A DNA stretch of 64,000 bases, from contig NZ_MZGU01000004.1 in the NCBI RefSeq assembly GCF_003111605.1, forward strand, positions 62,001-126,000. Direction: 5' to 3'. Under the pieces are notes generated by a model. The model made no database searches and was not told where the DNA came from. It worked only from the letters and a program-made list of their open reading frames with translations. Shown one piece after another: positions 28,674 through 37,794 of this stretch. A program made the position numbers and the translations under genes. This stretch comes from Methanobrevibacter woesei (lineage in GTDB: Archaea; Methanobacteriota; Methanobacteria; Methanobacteriales; Methanobacteriaceae). Positions within the stretch are counted from its first letter, which is position 1, and each line of letters opens with the position of its first letter.

Positions 28674-29242
28674 AATTTGAAAATTTTAATCCGGAAATTC
28701 ATGATGTCCATGAAGTAGCTACTTTAATTTATGATGTTGATTTTAGAACATTTGATATGCTTTTCAGTGATAAAAATAAAGCAGTTCTAGCTATTGAAAA
28801 GTATTTAGATAAAGATGAAAGTATCTGGGTCATTTTAGATGATTTAGGAGAAATTATAGGGATGGTTATCTTTTGGGTTAATAAAAAACCATCTTTTTGG
28901 CATTCCTTTAAACAATTAACATCTTTTGGTGGTTTAAAATTATTTATTGTTGATATTTTAGATCATTTTGTATTATGTGATGTTTTACAGGGAGATGTTC
29001 ATGTTGCAGAATTAGCTATTTCAAGTTCACAAAGAGGTAAAGGACTTGGAAGGGAAGTTTTAAATTTAGTCATTGAAGAGTCTAAAAAAAGAGGATTCAA
29101 TAGAGTTACTCTAGATGCTGATTTTAGAAACACTGGTGCAAAATCATTATATGAAAGAATTGGATTTAAAACATTTAATAAAAAAAGAGTTAAAATAGGA
29201 AGTTTTGAAAGAGGAATGAGTAATATGGAATACACATTATAA
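28670..29242 (+). CDS. GNAT-family N-acetyltransferase
   Basis: A 190-residue protein with the acetyl-CoA loop [17 protein letters not shown] and the following [24 protein letters not shown] pattern of GNAT enzymes. The acceptor is unknown; the last part resembles amino-acid or protein N-terminal acetyltransferases. ATG overlaps the stop of larB (ATGA type), so the two are co-translated. It ends directly against the convergent hisE. Confidence 0.85.
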   Translation: MKFENFNPEIHDVHEVATLIYDVDFRTFDMLFSDKNKAVLAIEKYLDKDESIWVILDDLGEIIGMVIFWVNKKPSFWHSFKQLTSFGGLKLFIVDILDHFVLCDVLQGDVHVAELAISSSQRGKGLGREVLNLVIEESKKRGFNRVTLDADFRNTGAKSLYERIGFKTFNKKRVKIGSFERGMSNMEYTL

Positions 29243-29533
29243 TTATTTGTGTCTTCTTTCAAATTCTTCAAAAAGTTCATCAATAGATATTCCTTTGTAA
29301 ACACAGTTTAATAATGTGAAAAACATTAAATCAACAGATTCATAAACCAGATTTTCATTATTTTTAGCAGCTAAAATAACTTCTCCTGCTTCTTCAGCTA
29401 TTTTTTCAAGAATTTTATCTTCTGCTTTTTTATCACTATCTTGCATTAGTTTTGAGGTGTATGAATCACTAGGATTATCTCTTCTTGATTCTAAAGTTTC
29501 ATAAACTGCTCTAAGAATTTTTTCATCAGCCAA
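29243..29533 (-). CDS. hisE: Phosphoribosyl-ATP pyrophosphatase
   Basis: A 96-residue enzyme of histidine synthesis (second step, PR-ATP to PR-AMP). [19 protein letters not shown] and [14 protein letters not shown] carry the metal-binding Glu and Asp of the MazG-like fold. It stands 1 nt behind the CBS-ParB gene in one transcript and ends at the base next to the GNAT stop. Confidence 0.95.
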   Translation of the reverse strand: MADEKILRAVYETLESRRDNPSDSYTSKLMQDSDKKAEDKILEKIAEEAGEVILAAKNNENLVYESVDLMFFTLLNCVYKGISIDELFEEFERRHK

Positions 29534-29534
29534 A

Positions 29535-30347
29535 TTAATCCCTCTTATTCTTATTCATATTATCTTTTATACTTTCAGTAATTGCTATTAATGGATGTTG
29601 GTCATCATCGATAATTTCAATATCATCAAAAGTATGGATTCCTGCTTTATCTGCTGTTTTTTCCATACCTAAAACAATGTCTTTTTCTAGCTCGATTACA
29701 TAGCAATCAATTTTTTCACAGCCTAATTTTTTAGCTGCTACTGATCTGTGATGTCCATCAACTAAAATCCATCTGTTTCCTGTTTTAACAACAATGGCAG
29801 GTTCAGCTAGTCCTCTTTTTAACTCGTAAGTTCTACCTTCAAGTTCATCAGCATAAATTCTATCTTGTGTTGGTCTTAATTTATCAGTGTCAACATCCAT
29901 ACGTTTTAAAGTAGTCTTAATTCCATATAATTGTTCCATAGTGCTTTTGAAATATTCTACTTTAGTTGGTGTGGATCTTTCAATATGTGAGCGAACCATA
30001 TCTGTGTTAGTGATAATTCCTACAAGTTCTTCATTTTTATTTATAACAGGAAGTCTAGAAATACCTCTTCTAAACATTACTCTTGATGCATCGTTAATAG
30101 ATAAATTTTCATTTGCTACAACCAAATCAGTACTCATTAAATCTTTAACTTCATCAGCCCAATCTTTAAGGAGAATATCAAAGGAAGTAACCATTCCAAC
30201 TAGCTTGTTGTTTTCATCTACAACTGGATAACTGTTGTGGTCACTTTCTTTCATAATTCTAATAACATCTTCAGTTGGAGTGGAAGGATTTACACTAATA
30301 ACATTTTTTGTCATATAATCTTTAACTAAAGATTTTTTATTAGGCAT
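29535..30347 (-). CDS. CBS-pair protein with ParB/Srx-like domain
   Basis: A 270-residue fusion: two CBS motifs (residues about 8-62 and 68-125, adenine-nucleotide sensors) and a C-terminal ParB/sulfiredoxin-like domain with [14 protein letters not shown] near 195-208. Relatives of this fold include free-serine kinase SerK and chromosome-partition CTPases; the DGHHR pattern fits the SerK-type branch, but that is inference. GGAGGAA precedes the ATG. It is transcribed with hisE, which may hint at amino-acid metabolism. Confidence 0.75.
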   Translation of the reverse strand: MPNKKSLVKDYMTKNVISVNPSTPTEDVIRIMKESDHNSYPVVDENNKLVGMVTSFDILLKDWADEVKDLMSTDLVVANENLSINDASRVMFRRGISRLPVINKNEELVGIITNTDMVRSHIERSTPTKVEYFKSTMEQLYGIKTTLKRMDVDTDKLRPTQDRIYADELEGRTYELKRGLAEPAIVVKTGNRWILVDGHHRSVAAKKLGCEKIDCYVIELEKDIVLGMEKTADKAGIHTFDDIEIIDDDQHPLIAITESIKDNMNKNKRD

Positions 30348-30362
30348 TATATTCCTCCTTCT

Positions 30363-31715
30363 TTATTCTATGTTGTCTTTTAATAATTTTACAGTTTCGC
30401 CAGGGTCTGCTTTTCCACGTGTTAATCTCATTACTTGCCCTACAAGGAAGTTAAGAGAAGCTTTTTGACCTTCTAAATAATCGTTTACTGCTTTTGGATT
30501 TTCTTCAATAGCTTGTTTTACTGCAGCTATTATTTCATCATCTTTTACAACACCAAGTAATCCTAATTCTTCTGCAATAGCTTTAGGTGATTTTTCATTA
30601 TTTGGCATGTTTTCAATGATTCTTTGACCTGCTTTGGTGGTAATCTCTTTATTTATAAGCATGTTTAAGAATTCAACTAAATGTTTAGCAGTGATTCCAC
30701 TTTCAGCAAAGTCTAATTTATTGTAAGATAAAACTCTTTTAAGTTCATCTCTCATCCATTGTGCAGCAAATTTGGAATCTACTTCTTTAGCTACTTCTTC
30801 ATATGCAATAGCTAAATCAAGTTCAGAGGTTAATACTTTTGCTGATTCTTCATCAATATTATATTCTTCCACAAATCTTTTTACTTTATTATGTGGTGCC
30901 TCTGGCATTGTTTCTAATACATTATTAATTTGTTCTTCGCTAATTTCCATTGGTGGTAAATCTGGATCTGGAATAAATCTGTAATCATCAGCATCTTCTT
31001 TTAATCTCATTCCAACAGTAATCATTTGAGATTCTAAGTAAGCACGTGTTTCTTGTTTGATTTCCACACCTCTTTTCATGAGGTTCTTTTGTCTTACTAA
31101 CTCAAATTTTAAAGCCTTGTAAGCTCCTTTAATTGAGTTGATGTTTTTCATTTCTACACGGTTTCCTCCTTCAATAGAAATGTTAACATCAGCTCTCATA
31201 GTACCTTCTCCACGTGCTCCTCCACTGTATTGTAAAACACGAATGAGTTCTTTTAAGAAGTTTCTTGCCTCTTCTGGAGATTTTATATCTGGTTCTGTAA
31301 CAATCTCAATTAATGGGATTCCAGAACGGTTAAAATCTACAATACCTCTGTCTGGTTTGTATTGTCCAGGATCTTCTTCCATGTGAATTTCTCTAATTCT
31401 AACTCCATTTAACTCTCCTTCATATCCAATAGGAACTGATGTTCTTTGATATCCAGATGGTAAATCTGGGTAATCATAGTGTTTTCTCATAAAATAGGTA
31501 AATCCAGTATCTATTTTACAATTAAGCATTAAAGAAATCATTAAAGCATTTTCTAAAGCTTTTTCATTTGTTGGATATGGTTTTGCTCCCGGTTGGTTTA
31601 AACAAACAGGACAAATGTTTGTATTTGCAGGAGCTTCTTGATAATTTGTTGGACAATCACAAAATAGCTTAGATTCAGTTTCTAATTGTACGTGGATTTC
31701 AAGTCCACATTTCAT
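30363..31715 (-). CDS. gatB: Asp/Glu-tRNA amidotransferase, subunit B
   Basis: A 450-residue protein starting MKCGLEIHVQLETESKLFC, with CPVCLNQPGAKP (zinc site), MRKHYDYPDLPSGYQ, and a C-terminal YqeY-like helical domain. GatCAB amidates Asp-tRNA(Asn), or Glu-tRNA(Gln), with GatB binding the tRNA; gatA and gatC are not here. A strong GGAGGTAA lies 19 nt before the ATG, farther than usual. An in-frame TTG at 31742 overlaps that site. I keep the conserved ATG. Confidence 0.92.
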   Translation of the reverse strand: MKCGLEIHVQLETESKLFCDCPTNYQEAPANTNICPVCLNQPGAKPYPTNEKALENALMISLMLNCKIDTGFTYFMRKHYDYPDLPSGYQRTSVPIGYEGELNGVRIREIHMEEDPGQYKPDRGIVDFNRSGIPLIEIVTEPDIKSPEEARNFLKELIRVLQYSGGARGEGTMRADVNISIEGGNRVEMKNINSIKGAYKALKFELVRQKNLMKRGVEIKQETRAYLESQMITVGMRLKEDADDYRFIPDPDLPPMEISEEQINNVLETMPEAPHNKVKRFVEEYNIDEESAKVLTSELDLAIAYEEVAKEVDSKFAAQWMRDELKRVLSYNKLDFAESGITAKHLVEFLNMLINKEITTKAGQRIIENMPNNEKSPKAIAEELGLLGVVKDDEIIAAVKQAIEENPKAVNDYLEGQKASLNFLVGQVMRLTRGKADPGETVKLLKDNIE

Positions 31716-31831
31716 ATTGACACTAATAATAATTACCTCCAATTAATTTGGAAATTTTAGTTAAAATAAATAATTTTATATTATATATCTTTATAATTAA
31801 TATAATTAATAAATATTTAGGAGGTTTTTTC

Positions 31832-32176
31832 ATGTCTGAAGAAAAAATTTTTATATTTCAAAGAGAAGATGAATCAAATGATAATGAAAATGAGATTAAT
31901 ATAATCTGGGAAGTTGAAAATGACTCTGATAGTCTCATTGAAAATGTAATAGCTACTTCTCAATCATTTACTCATGATTTTGGTTCTATTGATGCATTCA
32001 ATTCTAAAAGTGTTTCTTTTTCTATTAAAATACCTTCTATTGATGATTTAAGAAAAGATTTTGGAGAATATGCTTCATTGCCTGATACTTTAAGATTGGG
32101 AAATGTTAATCTTAAATATACTAAAAATAATGAAAATTATGAGGTTTTCTCAAATTCATTGGAAATTCCTTATTAA
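31832..32176 (+). CDS. Small acidic protein, unknown
   Basis: A 114-residue acidic protein starting MSEEKIFIFQREDE. The sequence alternates short polar and hydrophobic stretches (for example INIIWEVENDSDSLIENV, SKSVSFSIKIPS, NVNLKYTKNN), suggesting a beta-sandwich. There is no signal peptide. The ATG at 31832 follows a strong AGGAGG; the longer open frame upstream lacks a start with a binding site. It stands alone between gatB and the radical SAM gene. I do not recognise a family. Confidence 0.7.
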   Translation: MSEEKIFIFQREDESNDNENEINIIWEVENDSDSLIENVIATSQSFTHDFGSIDAFNSKSVSFSIKIPSIDDLRKDFGEYASLPDTLRLGNVNLKYTKNNENYEVFSNSLEIPY

Positions 32177-32180
32177 TTTT

Positions 32181-33170
32181 TTAATATTTATTTTTTAATG
32201 ATTCCTTGATGTATCTTTTAATAAACTTATCTAAACTAGGATCAATTTCACTTTGCGGATTGCCTAACTGATTTTTATCTGTAAAGGTTCCTTTTAATTT
32301 TCTTCCAGCAAATTTAACTTCTTCCTCGACTCTTTTCCCATATTTTGTTCCAAACATTTTAAAAAGAGGGAATTTGGTAATTCCATTAGCACCACTTAAA
32401 ATTAAGATGCCTATATTTGCTAAATTATCAATCCATGTTCCACAAATAATTTCTATTTTTGGGAATTCAATTCTAATTCTTGAAACAACTTCTGCATAAT
32501 AAAGAGATGCTGGCTGTGAGCTATTTGCATATATTGTTTCTTTATGTGGATTTAATGAATAAAATATGACTCTGTCAATTTTATAAGTTTTAATATAATC
32601 AATTAAATAATCTATATCTTCTAATGTTTCTCCAAGCCCTAAAATAATGGTGATTGCTTTTTTAAATCCTAAATCACCTGCTTTTTCTAACATGTTGCTT
32701 ATCTGATCTAATTCTTTACTTGGACAAATTTTTTTATGTAGTTTTGGATTAGCTATTTCAACTGCACCTGTAATTCCTTTAATTTCACTTCCAAATTCTT
32801 CAAGTTCATCAGTAATTCCTGTATTTAACCAAACTCCATCTCCCATTATATTTTTGATGTTAGTAGCTATTTTCTTTATTTCAAGTGTAGTAAATGACTC
32901 ATAACCTCCAGATAAAAATTCTATATTCCAATTAAGTCGTTTACACATCTCAGCTTCTGCATAAATATTTGGTATTTTTCTTTTAGCTTTAGATGGATCT
33001 TTTATTTTATTTTTCTGAGTGCTCATATAACAAAAGGCACAATCTCCTTTATCACACCACCATGATAAGAATACTGCTCTTTCAAGGGTAACTAAGTCTC
33101 CATGATTATCCAAAGTTATTTTATTGGCTTTTTTCATTAAATCAAATATGTTAGAACTCATAGCAATCAT
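32181..33170 (-). CDS. Radical SAM protein with CX4CX2C cluster motif
   Basis: A 329-residue protein with C39-x4-C44-x2-C47 (CDKGDCAFC), a variant of the usual CX3CX2C that binds the catalytic [4Fe-4S] cluster. LSGGYESF is the GGE-like SAM site and AITIILGLGET a later barrel strand; the general pattern resembles the BioB/HmdB group. The reaction is unknown. The spacing is clear from the DNA. The start could also be the ATG three codons later. Single gene, convergent with the small acidic protein. Confidence 0.8.
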   Translation of the reverse strand: MIAMSSNIFDLMKKANKITLDNHGDLVTLERAVFLSWWCDKGDCAFCYMSTQKNKIKDPSKAKRKIPNIYAEAEMCKRLNWNIEFLSGGYESFTTLEIKKIATNIKNIMGDGVWLNTGITDELEEFGSEIKGITGAVEIANPKLHKKICPSKELDQISNMLEKAGDLGFKKAITIILGLGETLEDIDYLIDYIKTYKIDRVIFYSLNPHKETIYANSSQPASLYYAEVVSRIRIEFPKIEIICGTWIDNLANIGILILSGANGITKFPLFKMFGTKYGKRVEEEVKFAGRKLKGTFTDKNQLGNPQSEIDPSLDKFIKRYIKESLKNKY

Positions 33171-33401
33171 GTATATTTTTTATTATTTCTATATGATATA
33201 GTTAAAGTTATATATTAGTTTATTCTAAATTAATAATAGATGTTGTATTGTTGTATGATTACGCATCTGATTTTGAAAATTCATTGTAATTTTTAATCAA
33301 AAGATTTATATATGATGTAATTCAAACTATTTTGTACTGTTTAAAGTCTTTTGAATTTTAAACATGGGTGCAATATTTGGTTAAGAATTGGGTTATTTTA
33401 T

Positions 33402-33474
<73 letters not shown>

Positions 33475-33479
33475 CTTTT

Positions 33480-33553
33480 GGGCCCATAGCTTAGCCAGGT
33501 AGAGCGTCCGGCTCATAACCGGAAGGTCATGGGTTCGAACCCCATTGGGCCCA
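33480..33553 (+). tRNA. tRNA with CAT anticodon (Ile2 or elongator Met)
   Basis: A 74-nt cloverleaf: acceptor GGGCCCA/TGGGCCC, anticodon stem CCGG/CCGG, loop CTCATAA, discriminator A. It lacks the A1-U72 pair and the three G-C pairs of the initiator at 20029. The G-rich acceptor would suit tRNA-Ile2, whose C34 is changed to agmatidine to read AUA, but elongator Met cannot be excluded from sequence alone. Confidence 0.9.
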
Positions 33554-33577
33554 TATTTAAAATTTCTAGTTGTTTTT

Positions 33578-33658
<81 letters not shown>

Positions 33659-33708
33659 AAATTTTGTTAAGATTTTTAATGGTTTCTTGTATCCTTTCTT
33701 TTTTATAA

Positions 33709-33791
33709 GCGGGGGTGCCCGAGAGGCCAAAGGGGACAGGCTTAGGACCTGTTGACGCAGGTCTACCAGGGTTCGAATCCCTGCTCCCGCA
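33709..33791 (+). tRNA. tRNA-Leu (TAG)
   Basis: An 83-nt class II tRNA with long variable arm (TTGACGCAGGTCTA region), acceptor GCGGGGG/CTCCCGC, anticodon loop CTTAGGA and T-loop TTCGAAT. Anticodon TAG reads CUA and, by wobble, other CUN codons. Confidence 0.95.
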
Positions 33792-33817
33792 TCTAACATT
33801 ATTTTTTATTATCCTTT

Positions 33818-33894
<77 letters not shown>

Positions 33895-33926
33895 GATGAT
33901 AAAGGCGACTTTTTTTTAGATAGTTT

Positions 33927-34006
<80 letters not shown>

Positions 34007-34104
34007 CTAATTATTATATTACTTTTCAAATGCTATCATTAACTAGTTTTATTACTGAATCAATAATATTTATTTAATAAATTATTTTGATATTGGGTGT
34101 TAAT

Positions 34105-34512
34105 TTGGCTAAAAAAGGTTCTGCAGAAGAAAGAGATTTAGTTCATAAACTTTGGGATAGAAATTTTGCAGCTATGAGAGCTCCAGCTTCTGGAGGAGCT
34201 ACTAAAGTTCCCTTACCAGATGTTATTGCAGGTAATGGAAAAATATATTTGGCTATTGAAGTTAAAACCACTACAAAAGATAAAATTTATATTGATTTTC
34301 CACAAATTGATGCATTATGTGAGTTTGCAAATATTTTTGGAGCTATTCCGTATATTGGAGTTAAATTTAAGTACACTAAATGGTTGTTTTTATCTCCAGA
34401 AAATACTGAGAGAACTAAAAGTAATAATTATAAAATAGAAAAAAATTTTGCCCTGGAAAAGGGTCTTGAAATTGATGAAATTACAGGTATTGATAGGCAA
34501 ATGAAATTTTAA
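34105..34512 (+). CDS. hjc: Holliday junction resolvase Hjc
   Basis: A 135-residue nuclease: [18 protein letters not shown], then [19 protein letters not shown] and [15 protein letters not shown], the PD-(D/E)XK active site of archaeal Hjc. It cuts four-way DNA junctions in recombination. The TTG at 34105 is chosen because GGGTGT lies upstream and the product begins MAKKGS as in the family; a longer frame from 34087 would contain that site. It lies between two tRNA groups. Confidence 0.93.
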   Translation: MAKKGSAEERDLVHKLWDRNFAAMRAPASGGATKVPLPDVIAGNGKIYLAIEVKTTTKDKIYIDFPQIDALCEFANIFGAIPYIGVKFKYTKWLFLSPENTERTKSNNYKIEKNFALEKGLEIDEITGIDRQMKF

Positions 34513-34567
34513 TCGTAAACTTTATATATTGCATTATACAAATTATAAATATCTGTATTTAATGTGT

Positions 34568-34639
<72 letters not shown>

Positions 34640-34657
34640 CTTTATTTATTATCTGTT

Positions 34658-34804
34658 GGGGTTATAGTGTAACCTGGCATCATCTGGGACTCCAGTTGTC
34701 TTTGAAGAAAATACGCGTAACTGAACAGTATCCGTTGTGATGATCAATTGGAGTACTGAGACAAGAGAAATCCCAGGATCGGGGTTCAAATCCCTGTGAC
34801 CCCA
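34658..34804 (+). tRNA. tRNA-Trp (CCA) with intron
   Basis: A 147-nt precursor. Acceptor GGGGTTA/TGACCCC, anticodon CCA at 34692-34694, anticodon stem TGGGA/TCCCA. A 74-nt intron (34696-34769) follows position 37; removal leaves 73 nt with a normal 7-base loop. Intron ends pair (TTGTCT with AGACAA) next to the exon borders as needed for the bulge-helix-bulge splicing endonuclease. The intron carries C/D-box elements (separate entry). Confidence 0.94.
34696..34769 (+). ncRNA. Box C/D guide RNA in tRNA-Trp intron
   Basis: Box GTGATGA at 34737-34743, D box CTGA at 34756-34759, another CTGA at 34721-34724 and a weaker C-like TTGAAGA at 34702-34708. The bases before the D box (34745-34754) can pair with 34689-34698, and the fifth base before the box faces C34 of the anticodon. 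This fits the known archaeal system in which the tRNA-Trp intron guides 2'-O-methylation of C34. The target of the other guide is not clear. Confidence 0.8.
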
Positions 34805-34937
34805 TTTCTATTAAAAACTATTTTTTCTGATTACTTTTCACTTAATTAAATATTTGTTCTAATGTTTTATCTAGTTCGTATCAATCAAAACTAATTCTTG
34901 GTTAATCATAAATATTATTAATTTTAAATTTATTTTC

Positions 34938-35552
34938 ATGAATTTTGAGGATATTATTTTCATTGAAGGTTTAGGTGTTGATTCTAACTGCTATTTGCTA
35001 AATAAACAAATTTTAGTTGATACTGGAACTGGTCAAAATAAGGATTATCTTTATTCAAAACTTAAGGAACAGGGTGTAAATCCAGAAGATATTACTGATA
35101 TTGTTAACACTCATTGTCATTATGATCATGTTGGAGGTAATTATTTATTCCCTAATGCAAAGGTTAACATTCATGAACTTGATGCAAATGCTTTAAAAAA
35201 TGATGAAGATGAGGATAATGTTTCTTTTTTATTTAATGGTTCTCTTAAACGTCATGATGTAGATTCATTACTTAAAGAAGGTTCAAAAATTTTAGATTTT
35301 GAAGTTTTACATACTCCCGGTCATTCTAAAGGTGGAATATGTCTTTGGGATGGTGAAACATTAATCTGTGGTGATACTGTTTTTGCTAATGGTGGAGTTG
35401 GCAGAACTGATATTGGTGGGGATTATAATCAGTTAAAAGAATCAGTTAAAAGATTAAAAGAGTTGAATGTTAAAAATATTCTTCCAGGTCATGGACCGAT
35501 AGTTTTGGGTAATGGTAAGAAACATATTGAGGTTTCCTACTCTTTTCTTTAA
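34938..35552 (+). CDS. Metallo-beta-lactamase-fold hydrolase
   Basis: A 204-residue hydrolase with the zinc motif H59-x-H61-x-D63-H64 (NTHCHYDHVGG), further ligands in LHTPGHSKGGI and CGDTVFANGGVGRTD, and a final His in LPGHGPIV. It is of glyoxalase II-like size; the thioester or other substrate is unknown. Short A/T leader without clear ribosome-binding site. It converges with trkA. Confidence 0.85.
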   Translation: MNFEDIIFIEGLGVDSNCYLLNKQILVDTGTGQNKDYLYSKLKEQGVNPEDITDIVNTHCHYDHVGGNYLFPNAKVNIHELDANALKNDEDEDNVSFLFNGSLKRHDVDSLLKEGSKILDFEVLHTPGHSKGGICLWDGETLICGDTVFANGGVGRTDIGGDYNQLKESVKRLKELNVKNILPGHGPIVLGNGKKHIEVSYSFL

Positions 35553-35558
35553 ATTATT

Positions 35559-36212
35559 TTATCTTTCAATTTTTTTAGCTACTTTTTTAAAGCATCCTCT
35601 TTTTACTAAAATAGATATTTTTTCTCCTCTAGTTAGAATATTTTCTGGTTGAGGAATAATTAAAGATCCATCTTTATTGTAAGTAGCTATGATAATGTAA
35701 TCTTTAGTTGGTGAAATCTCTTTTATTTGTTTACCTACTATCTTATCATTTGTCACAGTCATTTCTAAGATTTCTCCATCTCCTTCTCCAAGAGTTAATA
35801 AATCTGCAACATTAGGTCTTGTAATTAATCTTTCTAAAACTCCTGAAGCTGCTCTTTCAGGGTTGATTACATTGTCAATTCCCACTTCCATAAATGCTTC
35901 TTCATGGTCCGGGTTACTTACTCTTGCAATAATGTTTGGTACTTCATATTTTTTAACTAGAATACATGATAAAAGGTTTGCTTCATCATTACCAGTAGTT
36001 GCTACAAAATAGTCTGCATCTTGGATATTAGCTTCTTCTAAAAGTGTTGAGTTAGTACCGTTTCCACATATAACTAATGCATCTAATTCAGAAGCAGCAT
36101 CAGTAGCTAGTTTTCTATCATTTTCAATTAAAGTAACGTCATATCCATCTTCAATCAATAATCCAGCTAATGAAAAACCTACTCTTCCAGCACCCATAAT
36201 TATTGCATACAT
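35559..36212 (-). CDS. trkA: Trk potassium transport NAD-binding subunit TrkA
   Basis: A 217-residue regulator of K+ uptake: Rossmann (RCK) domain starting MYAIIMGAGRVGFSLAGLL with acidic ribose-binding E32, and a C-terminal TrkA-C domain (about residues 135-217). It gates the TrkH channel by NAD(H)/ATP binding at the cytoplasmic face. trkH lies 72 nt upstream on the same strand, making a transporter operon. Confidence 0.93.
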   Translation of the reverse strand: MYAIIMGAGRVGFSLAGLLIEDGYDVTLIENDRKLATDAASELDALVICGNGTNSTLLEEANIQDADYFVATTGNDEANLLSCILVKKYEVPNIIARVSNPDHEEAFMEVGIDNVINPERAASGVLERLITRPNVADLLTLGEGDGEILEMTVTNDKIVGKQIKEISPTKDYIIIATYNKDGSLIIPQPENILTRGEKISILVKRGCFKKVAKKIER

Positions 36213-36284
36213 TTTTCCATCTCTTTAAAAATTTTTATAATATTAAGGTTATTTTTTAGATATATAAATATTTTCAAGCAGTTA

Positions 36285-37715
36285 TTATTTTTTAATAAAT
36301 TTGTATATTCCTGCAAGAGTTACTAATATTGGGAATATTTCTAATCTTCCAACCCACATATTTCCAATAGCTGCTACTTTAAGTATAGGGTCTAAACTAT
36401 TAGTTATAATTCCTAAATCAAGCCCTACATTTCCTTGAAGGGAAATAACTCCAAATAAGCTTTTAAATGGATCATAACCTAATAAACAAAAAATAGACCA
36501 GGTTATTATAATGAATATAAGGTATAATGCAATGTAATTTCCACTTTCATACACTTCTTTATCACTAATTGTAACTCCTGATATTTTGATTGGTATGATT
36601 CTACCTTCTGGAGATAAACTTTCCTTAACACGTCTAATTATTCCTTTAATGAATAGAATAGCTCTAATTAATTTTACTCCACCAGATGTAGACCCACTGG
36701 AACCTCCAATTATCATTGCAATAGCTAGTATTAAACAAGGAAATATTGGCCAGGTTCCCATTACTTGTGAAGTGTCAATAGATGCACCTGTACTTGTTAC
36801 TGCTGATACAATAGCAAATAAACTGTGCATTGGAATAATATTGCTTGTAGCATAAATTATAATGAAACTAACTGCTATTATTGCAATCATTGTTTTAAAC
36901 TGCACATCTTTGAAAATAGCTCTTCCTTTTGTTTTAACCATTTTATAATGGGTAAGGAAGCTTGTTGCACCTAATATCATTAGAACCATTGAAATTATAT
37001 AAATTAGGTCACTGTTGTAGAATCCCATTTGATCATTTTTAATGGACATTCCTGCTGTTGAAATAGTGGAGAATGTATTACAAATGGAATCAAATAGGGG
37101 CATTCCTGCAATAACATATAAAATAATTCCTATGATTGTGTAAATAAAATAAATCTTTAAAGTTTTTCTTAGTGTGTTTTTAACACTTGGTTTTAAACGA
37201 TCTTCATGTGCCTCTGATTTGTATAGTTTCATAGTAGCTGCTCCCGGTCTGGTGATTACACCAATAATCATAAGCACTACTCCTAAACCACCAATCCATT
37301 GTTGAAATGCTCTAAAAAATAATACTGATTGTGGAAGTATTTCAACATCATTATACATGGTTACTCCAGTTCCAGTTAATGCAGACATTGATTCAAAAAT
37401 TCCATTGAGTATTCCGATGTTGGTAACTAGTTCAAAGGTAATTCCCCCCATTAATGCAGCCCACAGCCATGCAAATGAAGAAATTGCCATTCCATGTTTA
37501 AGACGAATGTTTTTTGTTTCAGAGGCTATATTTTGATTTATTAAGTAACCAATTACTATAGAAAAAAGTCCTACGAGAATATACCAATGAGCATTTGCCT
37601 CACCATAAATCAAATCCACTATAACTGGGACTAAACACATAAAACCAACGGCTTCCATGATTTGGCCACTATAGTGTAATACTGTGTAAATGTCATTTTT
37701 GTGTATATATCTCAT
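36285..37715 (-). CDS. trkH: Trk potassium transporter, membrane subunit TrkH
   Basis: A 476-residue membrane protein with four repeated pore units; filter-like segments include SALTGTGVTMYND, FSTISTAGMSIKN, SAVTSTGASIDTS and SLQGNVGLDLGI. It conducts K+ inward, regulated by TrkA just downstream. It starts MRYIHKNDIY. The gene is divergent from the UPF0104 protein with an 79-bp gap holding promoters for both. Confidence 0.93.
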   Translation of the reverse strand: MRYIHKNDIYTVLHYSGQIMEAVGFMCLVPVIVDLIYGEANAHWYILVGLFSIVIGYLINQNIASETKNIRLKHGMAISSFAWLWAALMGGITFELVTNIGILNGIFESMSALTGTGVTMYNDVEILPQSVLFFRAFQQWIGGLGVVLMIIGVITRPGAATMKLYKSEAHEDRLKPSVKNTLRKTLKIYFIYTIIGIILYVIAGMPLFDSICNTFSTISTAGMSIKNDQMGFYNSDLIYIISMVLMILGATSFLTHYKMVKTKGRAIFKDVQFKTMIAIIAVSFIIIYATSNIIPMHSLFAIVSAVTSTGASIDTSQVMGTWPIFPCLILAIAMIIGGSSGSTSGGVKLIRAILFIKGIIRRVKESLSPEGRIIPIKISGVTISDKEVYESGNYIALYLIFIIITWSIFCLLGYDPFKSLFGVISLQGNVGLDLGIITNSLDPILKVAAIGNMWVGRLEIFPILVTLAGIYKFIKK

Positions 37716-37794
37716 TAATTTATTTCTAGCATAAAGTTATATATAAAGTTTAAACATAGTTATTTTAATCATGAAATTTTAAGTAGGTTTCAAA

